64,000 nucleotides of DNA from Viola odorata (taxonomy: Eukaryota; Streptophyta; Magnoliopsida; Malpighiales; Violaceae): NCBI GenBank assembly GCA_963691705.1, contig OY829543.1, positions 47,844,564 through 47,908,563 on the forward strand. The letters run 5' to 3'. Position numbers and translations under genes: made by a program. The notes under the pieces are model-generated. The model was not told where the DNA came from and made no database searches. It saw only the letters and a list, made by a program, of their open reading frames with translations. Positions 1 through 10,659 of this stretch are shown here, in pieces; positions within the stretch are counted from its first letter, which is position 1, and each line of letters starts with the position of its first letter.

Positions 1-759
1 CATACTTGAAGATAAACAAATAGTAATTAAAGGAAGAATAACAAGTAAGTAAATAGATTAAGGGAAGAAGACTTTGTTACTAAAAATCCGTTTGAAGCCC
101 GGCGGCGAGGTTGAAGATGCTAACAAGAACTAGAGAGAGAAACTAGAGAGAAGTCTAAGAAAACTATAACTAAATAAATTATGCTAAGTGATGTGAGATG
201 TAAGAGATGTCCTAAACTACTCTTAGATGCCCTTTATATAGTAGAGCTCTAAGCACAAAATATCTTCAACCTAAAACTAGGGACAAAATGCATTAATTGA
301 AAGCCTAAAAAAATGGATCCATGCTCCTTAAAGCACAAAGCTGAAAAAACATAAAGCTGTCTGATTTTTCCAGATTTGGGCAGGTCTGGATTGGGCTCAA
401 GGGCTGACTTGGTCAGAGCGGTAGGTATTTGGTGGTCAGTGCAGACTGTAGGAACTGAGTCAGAGAAGGCACATGGAAGCTCTGGCGAGTTGACACGTGG
501 AAATGTCATTCTTCGCCCTTCGGGGTCCCGAAAGGAGAATCCGATTCGGGACCTTGAACGCTGCTTTGGACTCGGGACCTCGACTCTTGGTCTTGAAGCT
601 CAAAACTGCACAGAATGCTCCAAAAATGCATCTTTTCGCATAAACTCCCATTTTAGGCTTAGATCTGCAATAGTAATGAAATCAAGGGTAAATTAGCAGA
701 ATCATGCCTTAAATTGGTGAGAAAATGGGAAGAAAATTGTGCATAAAAACATGCTATCA
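1..759 (-). repeat. 3' LTR of the Athila element (partial)
   Basis: Bases 1-759 align without any indel to 14396-15154. I count about 21 substitutions (about 2.8 percent), many of them transitions. The inner end is TGCTATCA, i.e. the LTR starts TGATAGCA on the minus strand. The start lies outside the window. Confidence 0.95.
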
Positions 760-773
760 AATAATCCCCACAC
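760..773 (-). other. Polypurine tract of the Athila element
   Basis: Directly inside the 3' LTR the minus strand reads GTGTGGGGATTATT, a G-rich purine tract in the place expected for plus-strand priming. It confirms minus-strand orientation. Confidence 0.8.
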
Positions 774-2436
774 TGCCCAATGCTCGCCCTCGAGCATTCA
801 CAAAATTTTAAAATAGTCCCAAAATAGAACAGACACGCCAGACCATAGCACAGAGAATAAGCATGCTTGTCAAGATTCGGGACCCCGAATGAAAACAGAC
901 CCCGTCTGGATACAGACCCCGTCTGGATACACCTGCATCAAATCAGAAGGATAACGACCCTTGAGAAGAGACTTTTCCATCTCAGCCTATTCACCAGCAG
1001 TCCTCACATGGATCGGTGTTTGCACTCACACTCGTAAGCAAGGTTAGGTGTTTAAACACTCAAGTATGCAAAAACACAGCACAAAATCAAGTTTGCACAT
1101 CAATCTGAGTACATTAGACACATGCATAGGCAATCTAGCAATCAAAAGGCTTCGCATTGGGGGCAAGAAGGGAAAACAAGGAAAATAAATAATAAAAGGC
1201 AATGGAAGATGCGTAATGAGAAGAAAAAGTGGAGAAGAGGGAGAGTAAGGAAGTGAAATGAGAAGGTGGTGAAACCAACTCAAACCTGGAACGCTCCCTT
1301 GGCGGGAAAGAATCAAGATGGTGAGACAATGTTGCTGAGGGCGAAAGCTAGACTAGGCTTTTCTTCTTCGAGGGGGATCCTTGCTCGGGACCTTGAATGA
1401 ACGCCGGCTGTTGATTTTCCTCTTCTTCATGAAATTTGATCTCTTCTCTCTCTCTTTTATTTATATTTCTGTTTTTTTATTATTATTATTATTATTATTT
1501 TCTTTTCGAGAGAGAGAGAGATCTGAATTGAGGATCGAGACCTTGTTCTTCGGGGGCTGGATATTCTGATTTCACTTCCCCACACTTGTGTTTTGCTGTG
1601 GGTGGGAAGTGATTTTTCGTTCTGGTCTGCCCTTGAATTCAGCTTTGAGGTCTTGAATTTGCGCCAGCATTTAGGGTCTTGAATTTTTGCGGGATCCCCA
1701 CACTTTGCCTTTGCTGCTTCATTTGTCTAGTCTAGCCCTCGATAGTGCTCCCAACAACATTGCTTCACCTGCCAAGAGAAAGATCAAGGAAAATTCAAAT
1801 GGTTAGAATTGGAGAGGTCAAGAAGGGATTCGGGGTCAAGAAATGAGAACATAACAGGAAAAAAATAAGAGAGAACAATTCGATGCGAGAACTTAATCTT
1901 TTTGCTGCTTTCCTATGTCTAAATGTGTCTATACCCATGGATATCATGCAAACCCCGTCAGTACCTAGTCATGCATTCATTCAAGCAATAAATATAGGCA
2001 TGAAGGCTCAATTGCTCACAAGGTGTCAACTCGTGACTACTGGTGTCTAGGTCTTGAAGCAGATATAAGGTGCAGCAGGCAAAGAATATCGCATTCGGGA
2101 CCTTGACTATAGACAACATTTTTATTCCATGTGCAAAAGTCAGGTGTGTGTCCATTGTTGGGGTGATTTCAAAACTAGGCAGTAGGCTAAAATCCAAAAA
2201 AATAAAAACTAGAGAATAATTCATGCATAAACTTAGGAAAAATAAACTAGGAGATAAATATAGCATGCATAATAAATACTAGCAGTTCAAACTCCTCCCC
2301 ACACTTAGGCAGCGCTTTGTCCTCAATGCGGGAAGGAGACAAAAAGATAGCAGTTTGGATAGTAAAGTAGGAATGTAAATTGTTCAACATAAATAATCAG
2401 CCCGCGCAGGGGCAAAGGGTTTGAAATTATTTGGGA
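774..2436 (-). other. Athila 3' non-coding region
   Basis: No reading frame can be supported. It contains a TTA trinucleotide run (about 1471-1500), a GA run (about 1509-1522), a tandem 17-bp repeat with core CAGACCCCGTCTGGATA (about 898-931), and several copies of the CGGGACC motif that recurs through this element. The short ORFs here are low complexity. Confidence 0.7.
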
Positions 2437-4261
2437 TCAAGAGGTAGGGGGGTCGAATTGTTCGATTGCAATGGTGAGGGCTCGGATTGCTTGCAGGATG
2501 GCATGATTGGAGTCCCTGATGTCAATGAGTAAGCTGAGGATAATGTTATCAGTCGGTATTTGCTCGGGACCTGGGGCATGCTCTTCGGGGGCAGTTAGCG
2601 CGGCTGTGTTGGCAGAAGGTGGCTCGGGAGCAGTAGACTTGCCTCGGGGCATTGAAAGATCCGGGTACTCAAACTTGCCTTCAATCTTTCCTTTGTTGTC
2701 TACATGAAAACTCAAAATACCGTTAGTAACACAAAAGAATCCCATCGTGTCCAAGGTCTTGAGACCAAGGAGCTTGAAGGAACTCGGGTGCTTGTATAAG
2801 TTCAGCTCTTGGAGCTTCCATGTGTACAATTGTGAGGCCAAGCTGGTGACGAGGGACCCAAGAACAGAAGAGCGACCCTGGGGGGCATTTGCAATGTTGT
2901 GAGTAGAGGTGGCGATCCAATATCCAAGGTTGACCCGCTTCTTGTGGTACATGGCCCATAGGAAAAATAGCTCGAATTGAGCAAGCTATCCTGAGGTCCC
3001 AAATTTACCCGCGAGGGCAAAGGACAGGAAGCGTTGCAGAATCCGAAGTGCAGGGTCTCGAATGCCATGAGCCTTGGTGTTGCGGGAGTCCAACTTGACG
3101 TTGGGATGTCCAGTGAGCTCCCGAAGGGCTTGGTGGTTATTGAAGTCGGTCGGGACAGCGGTCAAGGGGTTCTGATATGCGTCCCCTTGAATGTCCTCAC
3201 GACTGGCAAAACCGAGGTAGACATTGAAGTCGTTGAGGGACATAGGGTGTCACTTGCTAGCCAGCCGAAAATTGACACATCCCCTAGCAGAGATATCGGG
3301 ACCTATCCCACCCTTGGGCTTGAACAGATCTTCCTTGTACCAAAAACTCGCAAAGAACTCAAGGCTGAGCTCCAGATATGTAGGCTGATCCATGAAAAAC
3401 AAGCTTTCCCATCCTATGCCACTAACCAACTCCCGAATTCGGGACCCAATACCCAGCTTATCATATAAATCCATATCTAGTTTAGCACACGGGGCCACCC
3501 CCTTGTTATTCATCAAAGTGACCTTATCTAGAGACGGTTTATCATTGAAAATGAATAGTTCATTAAAAGTATCAAGGTCAGTCGTTACCAGGTAATTGGG
3601 TCTGGATCCCGAAGCAGGTGATGGGGTCTCGAGATCGTCATCCTCCTCTTCAGTGCGCTGGGATTTGCAGGGGGTCTCAACTGCGGCTGCCTTGCCCTTG
3701 GGAGTGGTCGGGAGCGTTCTTTTCTTGCTGGCCGGGGTCTTGGAGGCTGGGGCCTTGGGTGCAGGGGTTTTGGGGGAACTCTTCGCCGCTTGGGCCGGCG
3801 CTTTAGAGGTCGATTAGGCTTTGGCCTTGCCCTTGGTCTTCTACGGAGGTGGGCTGGGGGTTTGGGTGGGTCAATCTCACCCTCTCCTTCGTTGGTGGCT
3901 TCTGCTACCGTGTCCTCCCGAACATCCTCGGGACCTTGAGCGGTATGCTCAGGGTCTTGAGCGTCTTACTCGTCAGGCTGCTCCTGCTGCTCCACCTCTG
4001 CTTCCCCGTCGTCTCCTCCGTCTTCTTCCACAGCCGCCCGCTGGTCGTCGGAATCCCAAGGGAACTGCTCCTCGTTCTCCTTCTCGACCCTCGTGGCCTC
4101 CCGGAGGCTGAAGCTGGTCTGTGCCCCTTGATGGGTTTCACATCAAGGGGGACGGAGTTCACGGGGCTGCCAGGAGGGGTCGGCGTCGGCGTTGGCTTTT
4201 TCGGCTTGCTGCCGGCGGTCGTGGTCGGAGGGACGCTGTGCACCTTGCCGGATCTGGTCAT
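2437..4261 (-). pseudogene. Athila ORF downstream of integrase (env-position / ATHILA ORF-like), degenerate
   Basis: One minus frame from about 3600 to 2437 is open except for stops at 3250-3252 and 2986-2988. It contains GWESLFFMDQPTYLELSLEF, which resembles the 'ATHILA ORF-1 / putative plant transposon protein' family, and later HNIANAPQG and a hydrophilic tail. The Pro/Ser/Thr/Arg-rich 5' part begins at a minus ATG (4261, MTRSGKVHS) in another frame, so at least one frameshift separates the halves. Position after integrase corresponds to the env-like ORF of Athila elements. I see no convincing signal peptide or transmembrane segment and make no envelope claim. Its role is unknown. Confidence 0.6.
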
Positions 4262-5154
4262 TTTTTGGAGGGCGGTGGTGAAGGTTATCTCGTCGAAGTC
4301 TATAGTGTCTTCAGAGGAGGCTGATCCGAGTGGTTCAGTGGCGGCGGGTGACTGATCGGTGGTGGTATTTTTTTGGCTGGGGTTGAGTGGAGAGAGGAGT
4401 AGGAGTGGGAGTAGATGAGTGAGAAGTGGTGGGTTTGTTTAGGTTGAGGCTTGTGTGTGCCATGAGGAGGAAGGAGGGTTTTTGTGTTTTGAAAGAAGGG
4501 AAAGAAATGTTGTGTTTTGATTTGATTGGGAGAGATGAGGGGTTTAGGTTGGGTAACGGATGGGATCTGATGGTTAGGTGGCGTGGGTGAGTGGGTTGGA
4601 GGACGTGGAAAGGTGGAGAGAGAGATGGGAGCTGATCTCCTTGGGCTTCGTCCGCCACGTGTCGCGCCGGTAGAGGTCGCGCAGTGCCAAGGGCAGCGTG
4701 CGCCTGTACCTGCACGGGAAACGGAAAAAACATATCAGCTTTAAGGATTTGAAAATAGGAGAAAGGGGAATAAAACCAAAAGAATTAAATGGGGGTTAAT
4801 AAAGTAGGGGACATAGGATTTAATTGGAGAGAGGGAGAGACAAAGGAATTAAATGAAAGGGAGAGAGAACAAAGAAATTTAAAGCAATTGCCTAGGTAAC
4901 ATAAAAAGTGTCTAGAGAAGTGGAAAAGGTAAGGTTGACTTAAAATAAAATAAAAAGAAAGGGCAAAAGGGAATAAGAAGAGACGAAATTAATTAAGACC
5001 ATCGAGGGAAGAGAAAAAATGTGCGTGGGAAAGGGAAAAAGAATGTTTGACTCGGAATTTAAAGACAGGAAAATTTAAAGGGAGAGAGTTAGGAATTCGG
5101 GGGTTGTCCCCACACTTTGGCCTTGATTAGCGTCTAGGCCTAGACGTTGTTTCT
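4262..5154 (-). other. Athila spacer between integrase and the downstream ORF
   Basis: Purine-rich on the plus strand (long G/A tracts with GAGAGA and GGGAAA) and without a supported gene. In element orientation it is a pyrimidine-rich stretch that could serve as a splice-acceptor region for the downstream ORF; that is inference. Confidence 0.5.
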
Positions 5155-6473
5155 TCATTCGGGGGCGTTGTCTGCTGGGTCCTCGACCCGTACTTCCTCG
5201 GCAGTTGAGGGCTTGAATCCTTCGTAGAAGAGTTTCAGCCTGTGCCCGTTCACTTTGAATGGTTCTCCCCCATCCAGATTCTGGATCTCAACAGCTCCAT
5301 GATCAAACACTGTGGTGACTTTGTAAGGTCCTGTCCACTTGGATTTCAGCTTTCCTGAAAAAATTCGCAGTCTTGAGTTGTATAGCAACACTCTCTGCCC
5401 AACAGTGAAGGTCTTGACTACGAGATGCTTGTCATGCTGGGCCTTGGTCTTGCCCTTGTAGATCAGTGAATTTTCATAGGCATCCCCTCGAAGTTCTTCG
5501 AGCTCTTGAATTTGCAAACAGCGATCCTTGCCTGCCAAGTTCAAATCCATGCTAACCTTCTTGATTGCCCAAAATGCCTTATGCTCTATCTCGACCGGGA
5601 GGTGACATGACTTGCCGTAGACCAACCGATACGGCGTCATGCCGATCGGGGACTTGAATGCAGTGCGATAGGCCCAAAGCGCGTCTCCCAGTTTGAGACT
5701 CCAATCTTTCCTTGACTGATTCACGGTCTTCTCGAGAATAGCCTTGATCTCCCGATTCGAGACCTCAGCCTGCCCATTGGTTTGGGGGTGATAGGCGGTA
5801 GATACTCAATGGGTCACTCCGTACTTGCTAAGTAACGAGGTGATCGTTCGATTGCAGAAATGGGTCCCCCGATCACTGATGAGGGCGCGAGGGGTCCCGA
5901 ATCGGTTGAAGATGTATGTTCTGAGAAAATTAACAACTACCCTCGAATCGTCTGTCTTGGTGGCTTTGGCTTCAATCCATTTGGAAACGTAGTCCACCGC
6001 AAGCAGGATGTACGTGTTCCCGAATTAATTTAGGAACGGTCCCATAAAGTCAATGCCCCAAATATCAAAAATTTCGCACGCAAGGATGTTGGTCAAGGGC
6101 ATTTGGTTTCTCGCCCCGATGTTTCCCATAGCTTGGCATCGGGGGCATGTAGTGCAAAACAGATAACTGTCCTTGAAGATTGACGACCAATAAAGACCAG
6201 CTTCTAAGACCTTGAGCGCGGTCTTCTTGGCAGCAAAATGCCCTCCCTCCGTTGTCGAGTGGTAGAACTTGAGGATTGACGGGACCTCATCCATGGTGAC
6301 ACAGTGCCTGACAATCTGATCTGAACAATGCTTCCATAAATAGGGGTTGTCCCAAACATAGGTCCTGGCTTGCCGTCGGATCCGGTTGTGCTCTGCCCTC
6401 GAGGCCTCGACTGGAAGCACGCCCATGGCACAAAAATTTGCTATGTCCGTGTACCATGGGAACTTTGCGGTGT
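5155..6473 (-). pseudogene. Athila integrase (core and C-terminal part)
   Basis: Frame read from 6473 down to 5155. It starts inside a codon interrupted by the nested element (VDTAKFPWYTDIANFCAMG), then has the zinc-binding H..H..CxxC region ending CTTCPRCQAMG, and the D,D,E core: D in IWGIDFMGPF, D in [11 protein letters not shown] in [11 protein letters not shown]. The C-terminal part includes KWTGPYKV and HRLKLFYEG. Two in-frame stops break it: 6025-6027 and 5806-5808. The second is a CGA-to-TGA change in the conserved ..[11 protein letters not shown] segment, typical of methyl-CpG deamination. The normal role is insertion of element cDNA. Confidence 0.9.
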
Positions 6474-6478
6474 CAACC
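6474..6478. repeat. Target-site duplication CAACC (left copy)
   Basis: CAACC at 6474-6478 is repeated at 9249-9253, directly flanking the TG...CA ends of the nested element. It shows a single integration event inside the Athila pol region. Confidence 0.95.
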
Positions 6479-7298
6479 TGATATGATCACGGCCGAGAAT
6501 CGGAAGAGAAATCCGGCCGAGATGATATGCAACCAAAGGGAGGATCTAGCTCTAGATTTGTGCACGCAAACAACACAAAAATAGTAGGAAAACACATGGA
6601 GACGCAGCGGAAATTGAAAGGATAAATACCCGAATTAAGAAGGCGGTGGGAGACGGGAGTTAGGATTGAACAACGAACGATTGGAACTTGAGTTCGGATT
6701 GTTGAACGGCTTGAACTCGGGCAGATTGTTCAAGAACACAAAAACACTCAAATTCGGATTCATTGTTCACACAAATGGAAGTAATAACGGATTACACATT
6801 TAAAGGATTCTTGTTCTTTTTACTTGACTCAAGCCATGGCGATCCAAGACCAAGGCAAGCCGCAAGATGGAGCCCCGGATGAATGAATGAGGAAGGAGTG
6901 TTCTCACTTAACATTCATTCATCATCCAAAGCTGTAACAAAAGAAAGAAAATAACTATTTATACTAAGTTACAATAAGCCTACACTATTACAAAAATGAC
7001 CCTGAAAATACCCTTGGGAAACAAATCCCGTCATCCAAAATGTGCCTGGCGGCATGCCGCTCCACACATAGCTCTCCTCGCGGCATGCCGCTAGACTCGC
7101 TCCAAGTGACCCATAATTTAATTAAATCTGGCGGCATGCCGCTCCATGCATGGCCTTCCTAGCGGCATGCCGCTAGACTCGCTTCAAATGGCCAAAAATG
7201 CCTCTTTTGTGCTGCATGGACTTGGCTTGCACTCGGGTCTCCTTCCCTTGCTAGGTCATAGCCGAAAATGTTTAAAAAGGGGTTCCGTGATCATATCA
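6479..7298 (-). repeat. LTR of nested element (complete copy)
   Basis: 820 bp, TG...CA. Contains four copies of the 12-bp perfect palindrome GCGGCATGCCGC at 7049, 7080, 7131 and 7162, arranged as two 82-bp units. A 31-bp spacing separates the two palindromes within each unit. Confidence 0.93.
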
Positions 7299-7312
7299 AA
7301 CTCTTTCCCTTC
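7299..7312 (-). other. Polypurine tract of nested element
   Basis: The minus strand reads GAAGGGAAAGAGTT immediately inside the left LTR, marking this LTR as the 3' LTR. There is no primer-site-like TGG at this junction on the plus strand. Confidence 0.7.
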
Positions 7313-8341
7313 GAAAGGATTAGTCCTCGAATCCGGAACTTAAAATCTGACCTACTCAAAAATTGTCAAAATTTTCTCCAAGAGATATGGTGAATTCTTT
7401 TTCTGCACAAGAAACAAACATTAGTGTAAACTCACTCCCTCACGTGTTTACACTCGTGTTTAATCTCTCATATACTCACCAATCTCTCAACTTTCTTTCT
7501 TTTTTTTTTCTTTTTTTTTTTTGAAGTAGTCAAACATCACATATGTTTGACTAGATGGGGAAGAAGGAGGAAGAGTGTGGCCGGCTCATGGGGGAGAATG
7601 AGCATGGGAGACAAGGTGGGTGGGGGAGACAAGGTGGGTGGACGAGACAAGCTTGGGTGGAAGACAACCTTTAGACAAAGGTGACAAGTGGGAGGGGACA
7701 TTTGACCAAATACCTAAAAGAATGTGTGAGTGGGATATTTGTTTATGTTAGGCATGGGAGACAAAGACAAGTGGGTAAGAAAACTTGTCTCTAAAAATTA
7801 ATAAACAAAGGGGAAACACCACACACATTCACACAAAGGCAAAAGATGGATCAAATGGACTCCTCTCTTGTCTTCCAACCAAGAAGACTCAAGAACACAA
7901 AGATGAACACATGAAGAACACGAAGAACACGAAAATAAAAATTTTGCACACCTTCGGCTAGAATGGCCAAAAATGCACGAAATTTTCACAAGACAACAAG
8001 AAGACACACAACAACGATTGACACTTTGGATTTTTGGTAGTTTCGGACAGAAACTTGACACTTTTCGGAAAGAAACACAAACTAACATGAACACACTCAA
8101 GAACACGAAGAACACGAGAATGAACCTTGACTGCCTCCACCGGCGATTCTGTCAAGACCCATTTCCGTGGCCGGAACATGTCATCAAGTGTGACACAACA
8201 ACAGTCACAAGAACTGAAACAACTCAAGAACACAAAAACGAACCTAACTACCTCGGTCGACGATTCTGTAGGGCTCGAGTTGTGGCCGAAACGAATCTCA
8301 AGTGAAACAATTCAAACAAGCAGACTCAAGGAAACGAATAC
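7313..8341 (-). other. Non-coding interior of nested element
   Basis: No coding capacity recognised. It contains poly-T (7500-7522), a GGAGACAAGGTGGGTGG minisatellite (about 7610-7645), and several diverged blocks beginning CAAGAACAC (about 7890, 8098, 8225) ending in CGATTCTGT. The predicted ORFs are translations of these repeats. Confidence 0.7.
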
Positions 8342-8461
8342 ATCAAGATGATTTTCGGCCAGAAAAATCAAGATGATTTTCGGACAAAAATCAAGATGAT
8401 TTCGGATAAAAATCAAGATGATTTTCGGACAAAAATCAAGATGTTTTTTCAGACAGAAAAA
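8342..8461. repeat. Tandem 23-26 bp repeat, about five copies
   Basis: The unit ATCAAGATGATTTTCGGACA with short A-rich spacers is repeated about five times with small changes and stops just before the assembly gap. It is a likely reason for the failed assembly. Confidence 0.85.
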
Positions 8462-8478
8462 TCATCTCAACAACAACA

Positions 8479-8678
8479 NNNNNNNNNNNNNNNNNNNNNN
8501 NNNNNNNNNNNNNNNNNNNNNNNNNNNNNNNNNNNNNNNNNNNNNNNNNNNNNNNNNNNNNNNNNNNNNNNNNNNNNNNNNNNNNNNNNNNNNNNNNNNN
8601 NNNNNNNNNNNNNNNNNNNNNNNNNNNNNNNNNNNNNNNNNNNNNNNNNNNNNNNNNNNNNNNNNNNNNNNNNNNNNN
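8479..8678. other. Assembly gap (200 N)
   Basis: Exactly 200 N. The right LTR resumes at the equivalent of left-LTR base 6729, so at least the first 250 bp of the right LTR plus the primer site are missing. The true gap must exceed 200 bp. Confidence 0.97.
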
Positions 8679-9248
8679 TTCAAGAACACAAAAACACTCA
8701 AATTCGGATTCATTGTTCACACAAATGGAAGTAATAACGGATTACACATTTAAAGGATTCTTGTTCTTTTTACTTGACTCAAGCCATGGCGATCCAAGAC
8801 CAAGGCAAGCCGCAAGATGGAGCCCCGGATGAATGAATGAGGAAGGAGTGTTCTCACTTAACATTCATTCATCATCCAAAGCTGTAACAAAAGAAAGAAA
8901 ATAACTATTTATACTAAGTTACAATAAGCCTACACTATTACAAAAATGACCCTGAAAATACCCTTGGGAAACAAATCCCGTCATCCAAAATGTGCCTGGC
9001 GGCATGCCGCTCCACACATAGCTCTCCTCGCGGCATGCCGCTAGACTCGCTCCAAGTGACCCATAATTTAATTAAATCTGGCGGCATGCCGCTCCATGCA
9101 TGGCCTTCCTAGCGGCATGCCGCTAAACTCGCTTCAAATGGCCAAAAATGCCTCTTTTGTGCTGCATGGACTTGGCTTGCACTCGGGTCTCCTTCCCTTG
9201 TTAGGTCATGGCCGAAAATGTTTAAAAAGGGGTTCCGTGATCATATCA
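8679..9248 (-). repeat. LTR of nested element (right copy, 5' part lost in gap)
   Basis: 570 bp matching 6729-7298 at a constant offset of 1950 with three transitions and no indel. It carries the same four palindromes at 8999, 9030, 9081 and 9112. Confidence 0.95.
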
Positions 9249-10659
9249 CAACCAAGCATAAATGCTCATCTGGAAAGGTCTCCCGAATAGCTACTTGGGA
9301 GTCATCTTCTTGGTTCGGGAGCCTACTCAAGTGGTCAGCCACACAATTCTCGGTCCCTTTCTTATCCTTGATAGCAAGGTTGAACTCTTGGAGCAGTAGG
9401 ATCCAGCGGATAAGCCTTGGTTTCACATCGGTCTTCTTGAGCAGGCATCGAAGGGCAGAATGGTCGGAGTACACAATCACTTCTGTACCTAAGACGTACT
9501 GCCGAAACTTGTCAAGGGCATAGACAATCGCCAAAAGCTCTTTCTCCGTCGTCGTATAGTTTTGTTGCGCGGGATCCAGCAACTTGGATGCATAGTAGAT
9601 GACGTACGTCTCCTTGTCTTTCTTCTGGCCCAGAACGGCTCCCAAAGCCTGATTGCTAGCATCACACATGATCTCGAAGGGGAGAGTCCAGTCGGGGGCC
9701 CGAATGATAGGAGCAGAAATGAGCTTGGCTTTCAAGGTCTCGAAAGTTGCCTTGCATTTTTCATCAAATGTGAAGTCTACATCCTTATGTAGCAGCTGGC
9801 ACATTGGTTGGGCTATCTTGGAGAAGTCCTTGATGAACCTCCTGTAAAATCCTGCATGACCAAGAAAAGAACGCACATCTCGAATATTCGAGGGGTAAGG
9901 CAAGGTCTCGATAGCTTGGATTTTAGCCTTGTCCACTTCAATACCCTTTCGGGACACGATGTGGCCCAAGATAAGCCCTTGGTCAACCATGAAATGACAT
10001 TTTTCAAAATTAAGCACAAGGTTAGTTTCTACACATCTTTGCAGAATTTTCTTTAAGTTCGAGAGGCATTCGGAAAATGAGTTACCATAGACCGTGAAGT
10101 CGTCCATGAATACCTCGATGCATTCTTCCATAAATTCTGAAAAGATGCTGACCATGCACCTCTGGAATGTAGCCGGGGCATTGCATAACCCAAAGGGCAT
10201 GCGTCTGTAAGCAAAGGTCCCGAATGGGCACGTGAAGGTGGTCTTCTCTTGGTCTTCAAGGGCTACTGGAATCTGGTGGAATCTCGAATATCCGTCCAGG
10301 CAGCAATAATGCGTCTTGCCCGCAAGGCGCTCTAGCATTTGATCTATGAAGGTCAGGGGGAAGTGATCTTTTCGGGTAGCCTCATTCAAGCGTCGATAGT
10401 CAATGCATACACGCCAGCCATTCTGGATTCGGGAGGGGATTGGCAGACCCTCGGGACCTGGAATGATAGTGATGCATGTTTTCTTCGGGACCACCTGAAC
10501 GGGGCTAACCCATGGGGAATCAGAGATGGGGTAAATAACCCCGGCATCGAGCAGCTTCAGGACCTCCTTCTTAACTACCTCCATCATGGGGGGTTCAAAC
10601 GCCTTTGAGGTTGCCTGATTGTCTTGGAGTCCTCTTCGAGATGTATGCGGTGAGTGCAC
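9249..10659 (-). pseudogene. Athila reverse transcriptase and RNase H
   Basis: A long minus frame. RT motifs in order: [25 protein letters not shown] [14 protein letters not shown], and the catalytic FMDDFTVYG. RNase H follows with [37 protein letters not shown] and ADHLSRLP. The frame ends at the CAACC junction, where the nested element interrupts the linker to integrase (..FPDEHLCLV). A frameshift in a run of six C (minus strand, about 10593) separates it from the upstream protease frame. The segment before GWRV reads [15 protein letters not shown], which contains one of the element's recurrent CGGGACC motifs. Confidence 0.93.

Larger units (their letters stand above)
6479..9248 (-). mobile_element. 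Nested non-autonomous LTR retrotransposon (TRIM/LARD-like)
   Basis: Ends are TGATATGATCACGG and CCGTGATCATATCA, a perfect 14-bp inverted repeat, flanked by CAACC duplications. LTRs are 6479-7298 (820 bp) and the partly sequenced right copy ending at 9248. No gag or pol similarity exists between the LTRs, only simple repeats, so it must depend on another element's proteins. Minus orientation is inferred from a purine tract beside the left LTR. The primer-binding site falls in the assembly gap. The 570 comparable LTR bases differ at only 3 sites, so it is much younger than its host element. Confidence 0.92.

Noticed and set aside
3596..4355. Several plus-strand ORFs opposite the Athila env-position ORF
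   Set aside because: GC-rich antisense shadow. The minus frames show the Athila-family similarity.
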